The notes beneath the pieces were generated by a model that made no database searches, was not told the DNA's origin, and worked only from the letters and a program-made list of their open reading frames with translations. This document shows, one piece after another, positions 22,201 to 30,012 of a DNA stretch of 64,000 nt. Numbering within the stretch: position 1 is the stretch's first letter; the number at the start of each line of letters is the position of its first letter. The position numbers and the translations under genes were made by a program. Origin of the DNA: Ischnura elegans (Eukaryota > Arthropoda > Insecta > Odonata > Coenagrionidae); NCBI RefSeq assembly GCF_921293095.1, contig NC_060258.1:9934607-9998606 (forward strand), given 5' to 3'.

Positions 22201-23727
22201 TTCTTCACGGAGAGGGGGTATACCGTAACGCAGAAGTGGGAGTGTGAGTTTCAGAGGGAGATTGATCGCGACAGTGAATTGAGAAAATTTGTGACCGAGC
22301 ATCCGATTTTTCTGGAAGCTCCTTTAAATCCCCGCGACGGTTTTTACGGGGGACGAACTAACGCGGTTAAATTGTATCACAGGGTGAACGAGTCCGAAGG
22401 GGAGGAGATCCGATACATAGACATATGCTCGCTCTATCCCTTTGTGAACAAATATAAACCGTATCCGGTGGGTCACCCTGTTGTGTATGTTGGTGACGAT
22501 TGCCCCCCTTTAGAGGAAGTGGAGGGACTGATAAAATGTGACGTTCTTCCTCCAAATGAACTATATCTCCCTGTTCTACCCATGAAGGCAAATGGGAAGT
22601 TATTCTTCCCTCTCTGTAGAACTTGCGCCTTGAACGAAAATCAAGGAGTTTGTGGCCATGATACAGAGGAGAGGAGCTTAAAGGGCACCTGGGTCACGGA
22701 CGAGGTGAAGAAGGCTGTCGCGATGGGTTACAAAGTTCTTAAAACACACGAGGTGTGGCATTATAACATCACCAAATATTCTCGAGAAACGGGCGAAGGT
22801 GGACTATTCGCCAGCTACATTAACAAGTTTCTGCGTGTTAAACAAGAAGCTAGCGGGTGGCCTACGTGGTGTACCAGCGAGGAGCAGAAGGATCGGTATT
22901 TACAGCTATTCCATGCTAGGGAAGGAGTCGCCCTCGACCGAAACAACGTTGAATATAACGCTGGAAGAAGATCACTAGCCAAGATATGTCTCAACAGTTT
23001 CTGGGGAAAGCTAGGTCAACGCGATAATCTGACACGCACGACAGTAGTCCGAAAACTCGACGATCTCTACACGCTGTTATCGAGTCCAAACGTCGAGGTG
23101 CTTCGAATGGTCGAAATTAACGACGAAGTCCTCTACGCCCACTGGGAAGAGGTTGCCGAAGTCGTCACCCCTGCTCCGAGTAGCACCGTTGTTTTAGCCT
23201 GCTACACCACAGCCCATGCAAGACTGGAGTTGTATAAATATTTGGAGAAGCTGGAACGCAGGACCTTATACCACGATACAGACTCAGTATTGTTCACGCA
23301 GCGCCCCGGAGAGTGGGAGCCTCCAGTGGGAGACTACCTCGGCGACATGACTGATGAACTCTCGCCCCTAGGAGAGGGGTGCTATATTTCAGAGTACGTA
23401 TCTGGTGGTCCCAAAAACTATGCATACATAGTTCGCTCCAAAATTAATCCCGAATTCGAGAAAAGAGTGTGTAAAGTCCGTGGTGTCACTATAAATTCCT
23501 CCAACGACGAAGTGGTGTGCTTCGATACTTTAAAATCGATGGTCCTCGAAGGCGCTCCTGGGCGGCGACTGACATATAAACATAGAATATACAGGACTAA
23601 TAAGCACGAAGTTGCCACTCGAGAGGAGACTAAACTCTTCAGAGTGGTTTACACTAAGAGGAAACGTGACCTGGACTACGACACCCTGCCATACGGGTTT
23701 AAAAAGCGGAGATCTGATGGCAAATAA
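19258..23727 (+). CDS. polB: Polinton DNA polymerase B (protein-primed type), 1489 aa
   Basis: Family B polymerase that would replicate the element. Start 19258 (MEAIFACV) is the first ATG after the predicted promoter start; an upstream GTG at 19201 is unlikely in a eukaryote. Residues 1-600 are an N-terminal extension with an NDDKLCLARAI segment, a later GERHFNYI segment and a cluster of CxxC pairs (about 500-600) that looks zinc-binding. The 3'-5' exonuclease follows: ExoI FYDIEC (Asp618, Glu620), ExoII in AHYGKGYDSHF, ExoIII YCIQD. Polymerase motifs: A DICSLYP (Asp1055), B KICLNSFWGK (Lys1242), C HDTDSVLF (Asp1340/Asp1342). The order and length fit the protein-primed DNA_pol_B_2 group of Polintons. 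All catalytic residues are present and the frame is unbroken, so the enzyme may be active. Confidence 0.97.
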   Translation: MEAIFACVPAKEIIRAHRAGAYDTVSLLNAALDGLVHRMTVIKEEVDMSDFVRLVGDVKKAQDASVSEVAREETSDANQALAHGIDSSLPLLNEESFLHTLETGNSNSVVVEASHATMRPPTAFDELNLSQMANDVASRDDPLGFEDGDSVFNSQNLESLENKFIRDMEEDIPVLTGELWSEDKQQEVFPSERCASPPNEAGPPLDHRDAQWGGRGENKYFAIISENRSNLRSFRLHGREIVCVLKPVPENGDPIEWLHESFDALLSELKSGVPPSSRAGLAISNSESPGNPIYISYRRVDQFSAEVICKSVEKVVQSNENFILRGVLRVTFTYVEMPNGGRRNKNRLCTFHEFCRGKKSIVVISNDDKLCLARAICVGISRHVDTAAIFKAVKRGGSMQTVRAEDLCKGAAVNLVNGGGIEDLNAFQEHLEDYRITVYGDRKGKEVLFEGPSTLASDGRARRYIDLIYGERHFNYIASLQGAFSYCYYCRSCRVGYSNQYAHKCMSECPRCLASPPCDASIVSVACDSCKRKFYGVGCFAKHLERRGSGRSACDIIKYCTLCEKVYNVTNVRGKHVCGEIYCHACKSRHEAGKNCFMSPVAKTNASSKVKFIYIFYDIECTQDTPMPGKSGNFLHTPNFLVAQKSCETCIGVESLEHCTGCGERQLIFSDSDPVTEFLKSLVTLRKKGFKELICIAHYGKGYDSHFVIKTMVEKMGWTPSIISSGGKLMCIEYEGVRFIDSINFLPMPLSKLPSALGLDESLSKGYFPHLFNTYANRDYEGPMPAQRHYGVEGMSRQDAGKFSAWYDSMVAADYVFRMRLEIRKYCIQDVNILRMACSKFRKDFLILNETDPFREALTIASACMRVFRKNHLRAREIAVIPPGGYRWGDTQSRKAILWLLSEERRREIKICHAANGREVKVLGRKVDGYVETATEIEIFEFHGCFFHGCPKCFKNGSEPIANSPSETMRSRLESTERRMKFFTERGYTVTQKWECEFQREIDRDSELRKFVTEHPIFLEAPLNPRDGFYGGRTNAVKLYHRVNESEGEEIRYIDICSLYPFVNKYKPYPVGHPVVYVGDDCPPLEEVEGLIKCDVLPPNELYLPVLPMKANGKLFFPLCRTCALNENQGVCGHDTEERSLKGTWVTDEVKKAVAMGYKVLKTHEVWHYNITKYSRETGEGGLFASYINKFLRVKQEASGWPTWCTSEEQKDRYLQLFHAREGVALDRNNVEYNAGRRSLAKICLNSFWGKLGQRDNLTRTTVVRKLDDLYTLLSSPNVEVLRMVEINDEVLYAHWEEVAEVVTPAPSSTVVLACYTTAHARLELYKYLEKLERRTLYHDTDSVLFTQRPGEWEPPVGDYLGDMTDELSPLGEGCYISEYVSGGPKNYAYIVRSKINPEFEKRVCKVRGVTINSSNDEVVCFDTLKSMVLEGAPGRRLTYKHRIYRTNKHEVATREETKLFRVVYTKRKRDLDYDTLPYGFKKRRSDGK

Positions 23728-24139
23728 TGTGAAGAAGAAACCTTAATTTTTATTTAAACATTTTTTTTATTTACGTCTACATACACACTTATTCCATGCA
23801 CACCTCTTCCTTATTTTTTTTTATTTTATTTTTTAAAATTTTATTTATTCACTTTATTTCTTATTTTATTTATTTTTTAATTTTATTTATTTACTTTATT
23901 TTTTATTTTATTTAATATTTCCACACACGCACACACAGAAAGTCACACCTAAATAATTCTCTTTAATTTTCTATATCAGTTATTATTTTGGTCCTCATTT
24001 TTCTTTTCTTTATTTTATGTATACATTTATTATTTTTAACCCAATTTTCCCTCCTATGGATCGCCACCTTGTCGCGGTGGAAGGGCTTAAGAATTCCTCG
24101 TAGGGGGAGTTCAACTAAGAGTGGTCCACCATTCGTTAA

Positions 24140-24140
<1 letters not shown>
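23728..24140. other. AT-rich low-complexity spacer after polB
   Basis: From about 23750 to 23930 the sequence is T/A-rich, built on imperfect TTATTTTATTT units, followed by a short CA stretch. No gene is seen. It separates the polymerase from the morphogenesis cluster and may hold the polB 3' end, though no AATAAA is evident. Confidence 0.7.
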
Positions 24141-24233
<93 letters not shown>

Positions 24234-24244
24234 TAACACGCACA
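24141..24244. repeat. (CA)n microsatellite
   Basis: About 100 bp of nearly pure CA repeat with a few CG interruptions, immediately upstream of the ATPase. It makes an artificial Thr-His reading frame that joins the ATPase frame; that part is not regarded as coding. Confidence 0.95.
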
Positions 24245-24330
24245 CCGGTTTAAAGAGAACACGCGGGGGTTGGTGTGATTTGATAATCGATAAAAGCGTA
24301 AACACGATCGTCGGCAGCTTATTCGCTGAG

Positions 24331-24963
24331 ATGGAGCTGCGACTGAAGCATCCGTTCTGCGCGATAATTGCGGGGCCTAGCTCGTGCGGTAAGACGTGCT
24401 TTACGAGTAGACTTATAAAATTTTCAAAAGAAATGTTCGATGTATCGTTTGCCGACATAATTTGGTGTTACGCGGAATGGCAGCCTTCTTACGAGCCTTT
24501 AAAAACCCTTGGTGTCACATTCCACGAGGGACTGCCAGACATGAAGAGTATTCCAGCGTCAAACGCCGCTAAATTAATGATCCTAGATGATTTAATGATG
24601 GAAAGTAGTGATAGAGTAGTGGTAGATTTATTCTCCAGGGGTAGTCACCATAGAAATATAAGTATTATCCATCTTACTCAGAATCTGTTTCATCAGGGAA
24701 AAGGGGCAAGGGATATTTCACTTAACACCCACTACATTGTATACTTTAAAAATCCTAGGGATAGAAGCCAGATTTTGAGTCTTGCTAGACAGATTTATCC
24801 TAGAGATATCAGATTCTTGCAAGATGCGTATGACGACGCAACTGAAGAAGCTCACGGTTATTTATTCATTGATTTAAAACAATCCACACCCAACGCATTA
24901 CGTTTTCGCACCAGAATATTTCCAGACGATGCGCATCATTATTTCTACCAGCCGAGGAAATGA
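24331..24963 (+). CDS. Packaging ATPase (A32/FtsK-HerA-like), 210 aa
   Basis: P-loop ATPase that would pump the element's DNA into capsids. Walker A is GPSSCGKT (residues 15-22), Walker B is LMILDD (Asp86-Asp87), and a downstream IIHLTQN supplies the conserved Gln (117). The start MELRLKHPF at 24331 is chosen because it gives the normal lead into Walker A; the frame is open further upstream but runs through the CA microsatellite. It is the first gene of a tightly packed same-strand block of seven; the next possible start lies one base after its stop. Frame intact. No TATA promoter like those of the other transcription units is seen upstream. Confidence 0.9.
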   Translation: MELRLKHPFCAIIAGPSSCGKTCFTSRLIKFSKEMFDVSFADIIWCYAEWQPSYEPLKTLGVTFHEGLPDMKSIPASNAAKLMILDDLMMESSDRVVVDLFSRGSHHRNISIIHLTQNLFHQGKGARDISLNTHYIVYFKNPRDRSQILSLARQIYPRDIRFLQDAYDDATEEAHGYLFIDLKQSTPNALRFRTRIFPDDAHHYFYQPRK

Positions 24964-24964
24964 A

Positions 24965-25369
24965 ATGGAATGCGTCGACGCTAGAATGATAATAAATAGA
25001 ACCGGATACATGGTAAATGTTTTAGTCGCCATGAAGCAGAGGATAGCTAAACACGTCGATATTCTCAGCTTCATTGCACGCTGTAAGCCCTCGATACGAG
25101 CAGCAGTTCTCAAGGCGGCGGACCATGGGCTCACCAGATCAATTTGTGAAATCGTTGATAACACATTGAAAGGGAGAGTGGATTTAACTGTCGCGCAGAA
25201 GAAGCGTTTAGCGAGGCACAAAGCCCTACTACGCAAACTCGCGACGGGAAGAGGTTGCTGGCGGAAAAAGAAGAAATTAATTGTGCAATCGGGAGGATTC
25301 ATTTTACCGCTACTCTTACCAGTGATAAGTGGTGTTATTTCCAGTATTATAAGTAATGGAACACGCTAA
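24965..25369 (+). CDS. Small basic Polinton protein with hydrophobic tail (134 aa)
   Basis: A Lys/Arg-rich protein: a helical middle with RCKPSIRAAVLKAAD and a segment like ICEIVDNTLKG, then RKLATGRGCWRKKKKLIVQ, ending in a hydrophobic GGFILPLLLPVISGVISSII stretch. Small proteins with this pattern accompany F54H12-type Polintons in arthropods as far as I recall, but their function is not established. A virion core or membrane-active role is a guess from the basic-plus-hydrophobic design. Start 24965 is one base after the ATPase stop; 25031 (MKQRIAKHV) is an alternative start close to the conserved part. Confidence 0.7.
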   Translation: MECVDARMIINRTGYMVNVLVAMKQRIAKHVDILSFIARCKPSIRAAVLKAADHGLTRSICEIVDNTLKGRVDLTVAQKKRLARHKALLRKLATGRGCWRKKKKLIVQSGGFILPLLLPVISGVISSIISNGTR

Positions 25370-25373
25370 GAAA

Positions 25374-26087
25374 ATGGTGCTCGTTCCTCATGAAGCCGTG
25401 CATCGCATGAGTAACCCTACCGTTCCGATGACGAGCAACGCTCAAGCACTATCTGCTCTTGACAACGAGATGGAGCGAATTTTACGCACACCCTTGAAAT
25501 CGGATAGTGAGAAATGGAACCTATACAAACAATGCCTACATCGTTTTCTACACTTCGCGGGAGAGGAACGGAAACCGCTAGTCTTACCGATAGTGGAAAA
25601 AGAACTCACTGCCGATGATGAAAGCTCCTCCCCTCCTGGGGTAGAGAGTCGCATTCCCCTTCGGTCCGAAATTCTTAATTCAGTACCGCTGAAATACAGG
25701 AGAAGGGCAGAACTTCTATTGAACAGAATCTCTCTGTCTGATAAAATTAGCTGGAGCTCTGATGGAACGGTTACCATCAAAGGTGGTGTTATTCCGGGGT
25801 CCAATATCATAGATCTAGTTGGGGATATAATGAGGGAGCGGAAAAATTCAAACCCCATCGGTAACGCCTCCTTTGCGTCGTTATTATTGGAAATAAACAC
25901 GCCACTTGAATATATAGGGAATCGCCAGCGGCTCCATGTCATTAGTGGATACACGCCGGGGGTGAAAGAAAGTAGGGTGGAAAGAGCGCCGTTCATGCGT
26001 CGTAGGACTCAGAGTTCGCCAAAGAGTTCTGCCCCCGCTACGGAGAAGATAATTCAGCGTTGGACCCCATATCGTTTCAAAAAATGA
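25374..26087 (+). CDS. Conserved Polinton protein of unknown function (237 aa)
   Basis: Begins MVLVPHEAVHRM, which looks like the conserved start of this family; an ATG 18 bases earlier (25356) would overlap the previous gene. Segments worth noting are LKSDSEKWNLYKQCLHRFL (predicted helix), VPLKYRRRAELLLNRI, and ISWSSDGTVTIKGGVIPGSN followed by an IIDLVGDIMRERK helix. The C-terminal 50 residues are basic and Ser/Arg-rich. No enzyme motif or membrane segment is seen. Proteins of this type sit beside the integrase in related arthropod elements, so a structural or scaffold role is possible. Its stop overlaps the integrase start (ATGA at 26084-26087). Confidence 0.75.
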   Translation: MVLVPHEAVHRMSNPTVPMTSNAQALSALDNEMERILRTPLKSDSEKWNLYKQCLHRFLHFAGEERKPLVLPIVEKELTADDESSSPPGVESRIPLRSEILNSVPLKYRRRAELLLNRISLSDKISWSSDGTVTIKGGVIPGSNIIDLVGDIMRERKNSNPIGNASFASLLLEINTPLEYIGNRQRLHVISGYTPGVKESRVERAPFMRRRTQSSPKSSAPATEKIIQRWTPYRFKK

Positions 26088-27166
26088 AAAAATCAGTGGA
26101 CTTAATACTTCGAAATATTTATTACGACCCAGCGCATCCTGCGTCATACTCCGGAGCGGAGAAGCTGTGGAAAGCTGCGCCTCCGACTGTGTCGCGGAAT
26201 GACGTCAAAATATGGCTCCAGAAACAGGATACATACACGCTTCATAAACCGCTAAAGCGAAAGTTTCAGAGAAATAGCTATATTGTCGACAATATGGACG
26301 ATCTATGGCAGGCGGACTTAAATGATATGAAGCATATAAGAAATCAGAACGACGGATTCAATTATATTCTCACCGTTATCGATGCATTTAGTCGCTATGC
26401 ATGGGCGGTCCCTCTGCGCTCAAAGACAGGCGCAAATGTGACAGAGGGTTTTTATCGAATATTGAAATCAACGAAACGAAAACCTCTCAAACTCATGACC
26501 GATAAGGGCAGCGAATTTTTAAACAAAACATTTCAGGACTTTTTAAAAAAGAATTCGATTGGTTATTACCACTCTAATAATCCAGACACCAAATCATCGT
26601 TAGTTGAACGCCTAAATAGAACTCTTAAATCTCGGATGTGGCGATATTTTACGATGTACAACACCAAAAGATACGTTGACGTCCTCGCGAAGATCGTAGA
26701 CGCCTACAATAAATCAAAACACTCTAAAATCAAGATGGCTCCAGTGGACGTTACCGATAATAATATTCTTCAGGTGTGGAATAACGTCCACGGCGCTGTG
26801 AAGAAGAAGAAGAGCGTAATAGCACGCCTGAAAGCTGGAGATAGAGTGCGAATAAGTAGAGAGAAGGTGTCATTTCGCAAAGGATACGAATCGAACTGGA
26901 GTGAAGAAATATTTATAGTTGAGAGAGTTATTAAGAGGCGGCCGCCAGTTTACGAGATAAAAGATTTAGAAGGCGAAATAATCGAAGGTACTTTTTATGA
27001 ACCCGAGTTACAAAAAATTACTCTATCTAAATCGAGGAAATTTAAAATAGATAAAATACTTCAAACGAGAGGGAGGGGGGTCAGAAAAGAATCGTTAGTC
27101 AAGTGGAGAGGATATCCCACCAAATTCAACTCGTGGATTCCTGCTTCATCGATAAAGAAGTTATGA
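26084..27166 (+). CDS. Retroviral-type integrase with chromodomain (F54H12.3-like), 360 aa
   Basis: Joins the element's ends to host DNA, creating the 6-bp duplication. The rve core has Asp78 (LWQADL), Asp140 (LMTDKGSEF) and Glu175 (LVERLNRTLK): an exact D,D35E triad. An SH3-like region follows (GDRVRISREKVSF), then a C-terminal chromodomain (about residues 319-360, ending in VKWRGYPTKFNSWIPASS) that could direct insertion to marked chromatin. No HHCC zinc finger is clear at the N terminus. The start at 26084 overlaps the preceding stop (ATGA); an in-frame ATG at 26060 is possible. The stop likewise overlaps the next start. Belongs to the group often labelled transposon-derived protein F54H12.3. 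Frame intact. Confidence 0.93.
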   Translation: MKKSVDLILRNIYYDPAHPASYSGAEKLWKAAPPTVSRNDVKIWLQKQDTYTLHKPLKRKFQRNSYIVDNMDDLWQADLNDMKHIRNQNDGFNYILTVIDAFSRYAWAVPLRSKTGANVTEGFYRILKSTKRKPLKLMTDKGSEFLNKTFQDFLKKNSIGYYHSNNPDTKSSLVERLNRTLKSRMWRYFTMYNTKRYVDVLAKIVDAYNKSKHSKIKMAPVDVTDNNILQVWNNVHGAVKKKKSVIARLKAGDRVRISREKVSFRKGYESNWSEEIFIVERVIKRRPPVYEIKDLEGEIIEGTFYEPELQKITLSKSRKFKIDKILQTRGRGVRKESLVKWRGYPTKFNSWIPASSIKKL

Positions 27167-27930
27167 TGCCTGAAGGGTTCTACCTCACGCTCCCCAGTAA
27201 CAGCTCTATGTCTAGTCATGGGAGCAACACAACATCGAAATTTACATGTCTTCTGCCTAGAAATATCTCTCTGGACGGGCAGTGGGAGGTCTCTCTCGCC
27301 GAGATTCACTTCCCCATGACAATTTGCAACGTTTATGGTAAACAGCGCGAATATTCCGTTTACCACGCTAGTAGCAACGACTCTTATTACAGAAAACTAC
27401 CGGCGAGTCACTACTCATCTATCGCAGATCTCGTTGACACATTTAACGAAGATCTAAAGAAGATTTCTAGCTCTAACGACGTGAAATTTTCCTACAACGA
27501 ACGGGGAGTTATTACAGTTGAGGCGAAAGACACAGTTGTTACCGTATCCGAAATTTTGGCGTTGCAACTAGGGTTCGAGCCTGGAGGTGACATTGCGGAG
27601 CAGAAAAAAGCTAGGCGCAAACCCGACCTCGATATCGGCTACCCATCTCAGATATACGTTTATTGCGACATCGTCGAGCCGCAGGTAATAGGCGATACTG
27701 TGGCCCCTCTCCTGCGAATAGTTAGTACGGCGGCCGAGAAAAAAAAATTCGGGCTCAACGTTAACCACGTTTTCAGCAGACCATTCTACGTTCCTGCCAT
27801 GAAGAGAGAGTTTGACACGATAGAAATAGATTTAAGGACTCACGCGGGTCATCCCATACCATTTCTTTATGGGACATCAGCCGTAGTACTTCACTTTCGC
27901 AAGCATGGGAGCTATGGTAAAGATGAATAA
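27163..27930 (+). CDS. Probable minor capsid (penton-like) protein, 255 aa
   Basis: Begins MMPEGFYLTLPSNSSM; the first ATG forms ATGA with the integrase stop. The text is rich in predicted beta strands: FTCLLPRNISLDGQWEVSLAEIHFP, then a helix DLVDTFNEDLKKI, further strands (VIGDTVAPLLRIV), and a terminal FLYGTSAVVLHFRKH. Position just before the PX-like and major capsid genes, size near 250 aa and an all-beta look fit the single-jelly-roll minor capsid proteins predicted for Polintons. I see no residue-level motif that proves it, so the role rests on context and fold impression. Confidence 0.6.
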   Translation: MMPEGFYLTLPSNSSMSSHGSNTTSKFTCLLPRNISLDGQWEVSLAEIHFPMTICNVYGKQREYSVYHASSNDSYYRKLPASHYSSIADLVDTFNEDLKKISSSNDVKFSYNERGVITVEAKDTVVTVSEILALQLGFEPGGDIAEQKKARRKPDLDIGYPSQIYVYCDIVEPQVIGDTVAPLLRIVSTAAEKKKFGLNVNHVFSRPFYVPAMKREFDTIEIDLRTHAGHPIPFLYGTSAVVLHFRKHGSYGKDE

Positions 27931-28402
27931 CAACTGCGATCCTTACACTCGCTACTACCTAAATCAGGTTGGAAGTGGGGTGGGATCTGTTTATCAGGGA
28001 GTTAGCTATCAAAAAGGTCACGGTATAGGGAAGTTTCTGGGAGGACTCTTTCGTTCAGTGCTACCATTATTGAAAAGTGGCGCTCGCACCGTGGGTCACG
28101 AGGCTCTTAGAACCGGGATGAATGTCATTGGCGACTTGGCCTCGAACGATGCACAGCCGGTAAAAAGGGTGATACGCAAACGCGTTCTAGAGGCTGGAGA
28201 GAATCTCATGAGAAGGGCAGAGAGTAAAATACGTGGCATGACAGGGGGTGGGTATATTCAGAAAACGCGTAAGAGGAAGTCTCAGTCGAAGACTACCACT
28301 CGTGGCAGTAAGACATCTACTTCAAAGAAGAAAAAGAAGAATACATCGGCGGCACTCTCGAGAAAGATTTCCAAGCACGGCTTAAAGGATATATTTACCT
28401 AG
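27923..28402 (+). CDS. PX-like basic core protein (159 aa)
   Basis: The N-terminal third carries a Gly-rich amphipathic segment, GIGKFLGGLFRSVLPLLKSG, followed by GHEALRTGMNVIGDLAS; the C-terminal half is very rich in Lys, Arg, Ser and Thr. This combination resembles adenovirus late core/penetration peptides (protein X/VI-type) and is a regular component of arthropod Polintons beside the capsid gene. Likely role: binding packaged DNA or disrupting membranes at entry; this is inferred. Starts at 27905, 27914 or 27923 are possible; 27923 gives the smallest overlap (8 nt) with the previous gene. The major capsid ATG follows one base after the stop. Confidence 0.7.
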   Translation: MNNNCDPYTRYYLNQVGSGVGSVYQGVSYQKGHGIGKFLGGLFRSVLPLLKSGARTVGHEALRTGMNVIGDLASNDAQPVKRVIRKRVLEAGENLMRRAESKIRGMTGGGYIQKTRKRKSQSKTTTRGSKTSTSKKKKKNTSAALSRKISKHGLKDIFT

Positions 28403-28403
28403 A

Positions 28404-29711
28404 ATGGCTTTCCTACACCATCAATCCTGCGAATGTGTCAAGTCTGAACTCGATCTTTTTTCAGTGCCACCAACACAAACGAGTATCGAGGATGGTCAGT
28501 GGATACACTATAAACCCATTTCTACCCTGTCCGATGACGCTCCTCTAGAGTTCGTAATTCCCGGACATGGTGAAGAGTACTTAGATCTTTCGCATACGCT
28601 TATATCCATAACAGCGCGAGTAGAGCGACCGACACAGTTGGCTGTGGACGATTCTGTAATTGGACCGGTAAACCTGTGGCTCCATTCTCTATTCTCCCAA
28701 GTGGATGTTTTTCTAAATCAAAAATTGGTGACGCCCCCTAGCCATACGTATCCGTATCGAGCATACATTGAAACAATTCTCAATTACGGGCCCGCTGCGA
28801 AGACTTCACATCTCACGGAAGCGCTCTGGTACGCTGACACACCCGGGTTAATGGACGATTGTCGTAAAAATACAGGAGCCGTTAAAAGACGTCGATACAC
28901 CGATGAGGGACGTTCTGTAGAATTAATGGGCCATCTACATTGCGATCTATTCAACCAGGAAAAATTTCTTCTGAACGGAGTAGAGATGCGTCTGAAACTC
29001 GTTCGGTCAAAGTCGGAATTTAACATGATGGCTTCGAGAATATACGACAACGTTAAAGTGAAAATATTGGACGCGGCACTTCTCATTCGTAAAGTGAAAA
29101 TAAGCCCGTCTGTGTTAATAGGGCACAGTCGCGCTCTAGAAAAATCCACAGCGAAATATCCAATCACACGTGTGGATATTAAGACCGTCACGATTTCGAA
29201 GGATGTACAGAGTAAAACTATGGATAACATTTTCTTGGGACAACTTCCAAAGCGCGTGATTATAGGATTTGTCTCAAACGCAGCGTTCAACGGGGAAATG
29301 GTATCCAATCCATTTAATTTCCAGAATTTCGGCCTCACATTCTTGTCTCTGTATCTTGATGGGAAACAGATTCCAAACAGGCCGTTGCAACCTGATTTTT
29401 CGGGATCTGGCCTTTTCCTACCGGCTTATCACACGCTCTTCTCAGGCACAGGCATTCACTTTCAAGACGATGGCAACGGTATACCCAGGGACGATTATAA
29501 GGACGGTAACTTCCTCACCGCATTTGATCTGACACCTGATTTAGAGGCTAACGCCTCTCATTGGAGTCTACAGAGGCATGGAAGCCTTCGTCTGGAAGTA
29601 AGATTTAAAACCGCATTGGCCGAGACTATAAACTGTCTGTTGTACGCAGAATTTAATAATATTCTCGAAATTGATCGTCATCGCAATGTCGGGGTAGATT
29701 ACAGTAGTTAG
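28404..29711 (+). CDS. Probable major capsid protein (F54H12.2-like), 435 aa
   Basis: Begins MAFLHHQSCECVKSELDLFS, then PPTQTSIEDGQWIHYKP and FVIPGHGEEYLDLSHTLI, the recognisable opening of the F54H12.2-like family that is encoded by many metazoan Polintons. Later segments NLWLHSLFSQVDVFLNQKLV and an LSLYLDGKQIPNRPLQPDF stretch are also typical. The alternating beta-rich text suits a jelly-roll capsid protein. It is the last gene of the morphogenesis block. The assignment as major capsid comes from family knowledge and position; no structure can be checked here. Frame intact and near the family's usual length of roughly 430-450 aa as I recall it. Confidence 0.8.
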   Translation: MAFLHHQSCECVKSELDLFSVPPTQTSIEDGQWIHYKPISTLSDDAPLEFVIPGHGEEYLDLSHTLISITARVERPTQLAVDDSVIGPVNLWLHSLFSQVDVFLNQKLVTPPSHTYPYRAYIETILNYGPAAKTSHLTEALWYADTPGLMDDCRKNTGAVKRRRYTDEGRSVELMGHLHCDLFNQEKFLLNGVEMRLKLVRSKSEFNMMASRIYDNVKVKILDAALLIRKVKISPSVLIGHSRALEKSTAKYPITRVDIKTVTISKDVQSKTMDNIFLGQLPKRVIIGFVSNAAFNGEMVSNPFNFQNFGLTFLSLYLDGKQIPNRPLQPDFSGSGLFLPAYHTLFSGTGIHFQDDGNGIPRDDYKDGNFLTAFDLTPDLEANASHWSLQRHGSLRLEVRFKTALAETINCLLYAEFNNILEIDRHRNVGVDYSS

Positions 29712-29920
29712 AAGAAATAAGTGGAGGAGGGGGAGGAAGTTACGCGCTGATAGAAACTATTAACTGTCTAGCTTACCCGTACCCCCTCTTTAATATCGCT
29801 CAGAAGATCTATAGCCATTGAAAGTGTATTATAGCGATGTGAAACACGGAGGGAGGTCGCTATGCGAATAGTTTAGGGTATGTTAGTCGCCGAGAGGGGG
29901 TGGGTTGGCAGTCGAAGGTG
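29712..29920. other. Spacer between capsid block and BIR gene
   Basis: About 200 bp of GC-rich noncoding DNA with short AGGGAGG/GGGGAGG purine runs. It ends at the TATA box of the next gene. No poly(A) hexamer is obvious. Confidence 0.6.
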
Positions 29921-29955
29921 TATATAGCAGGGGTATGCCCACCTCCCTCTCACTC
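29921..29955 (+). promoter_or_regulatory. BIR gene promoter: TATATAG + TCACT
   Basis: TATATAG starts at 29921 and TCACTC at 29950, the same 29-bp offset as upstream of polB and the right-end gene. The first ATG after the predicted start is the CDS start at 30013, leaving a leader of about 60 nt. Confidence 0.75.
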
Positions 29956-30012
29956 GCTATCGCATCCTCTCACGACGCGGCCCTCTAGTCGCTGCTGTAT
30001 CTAAGGTCGATC

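Noticed and set aside
24121-24330. Thr-His repeat N terminus on the packaging ATPase
   Set aside because: It is the translation of a CA microsatellite; the ATPase family start falls at 24331 and the repeat is also open in other frames and on the other strand.
25442-25996. 184-codon minus-strand ORF (also 28784-29338)
   Set aside because: Both are antisense shadows of intact Polinton genes with stronger family resemblance.
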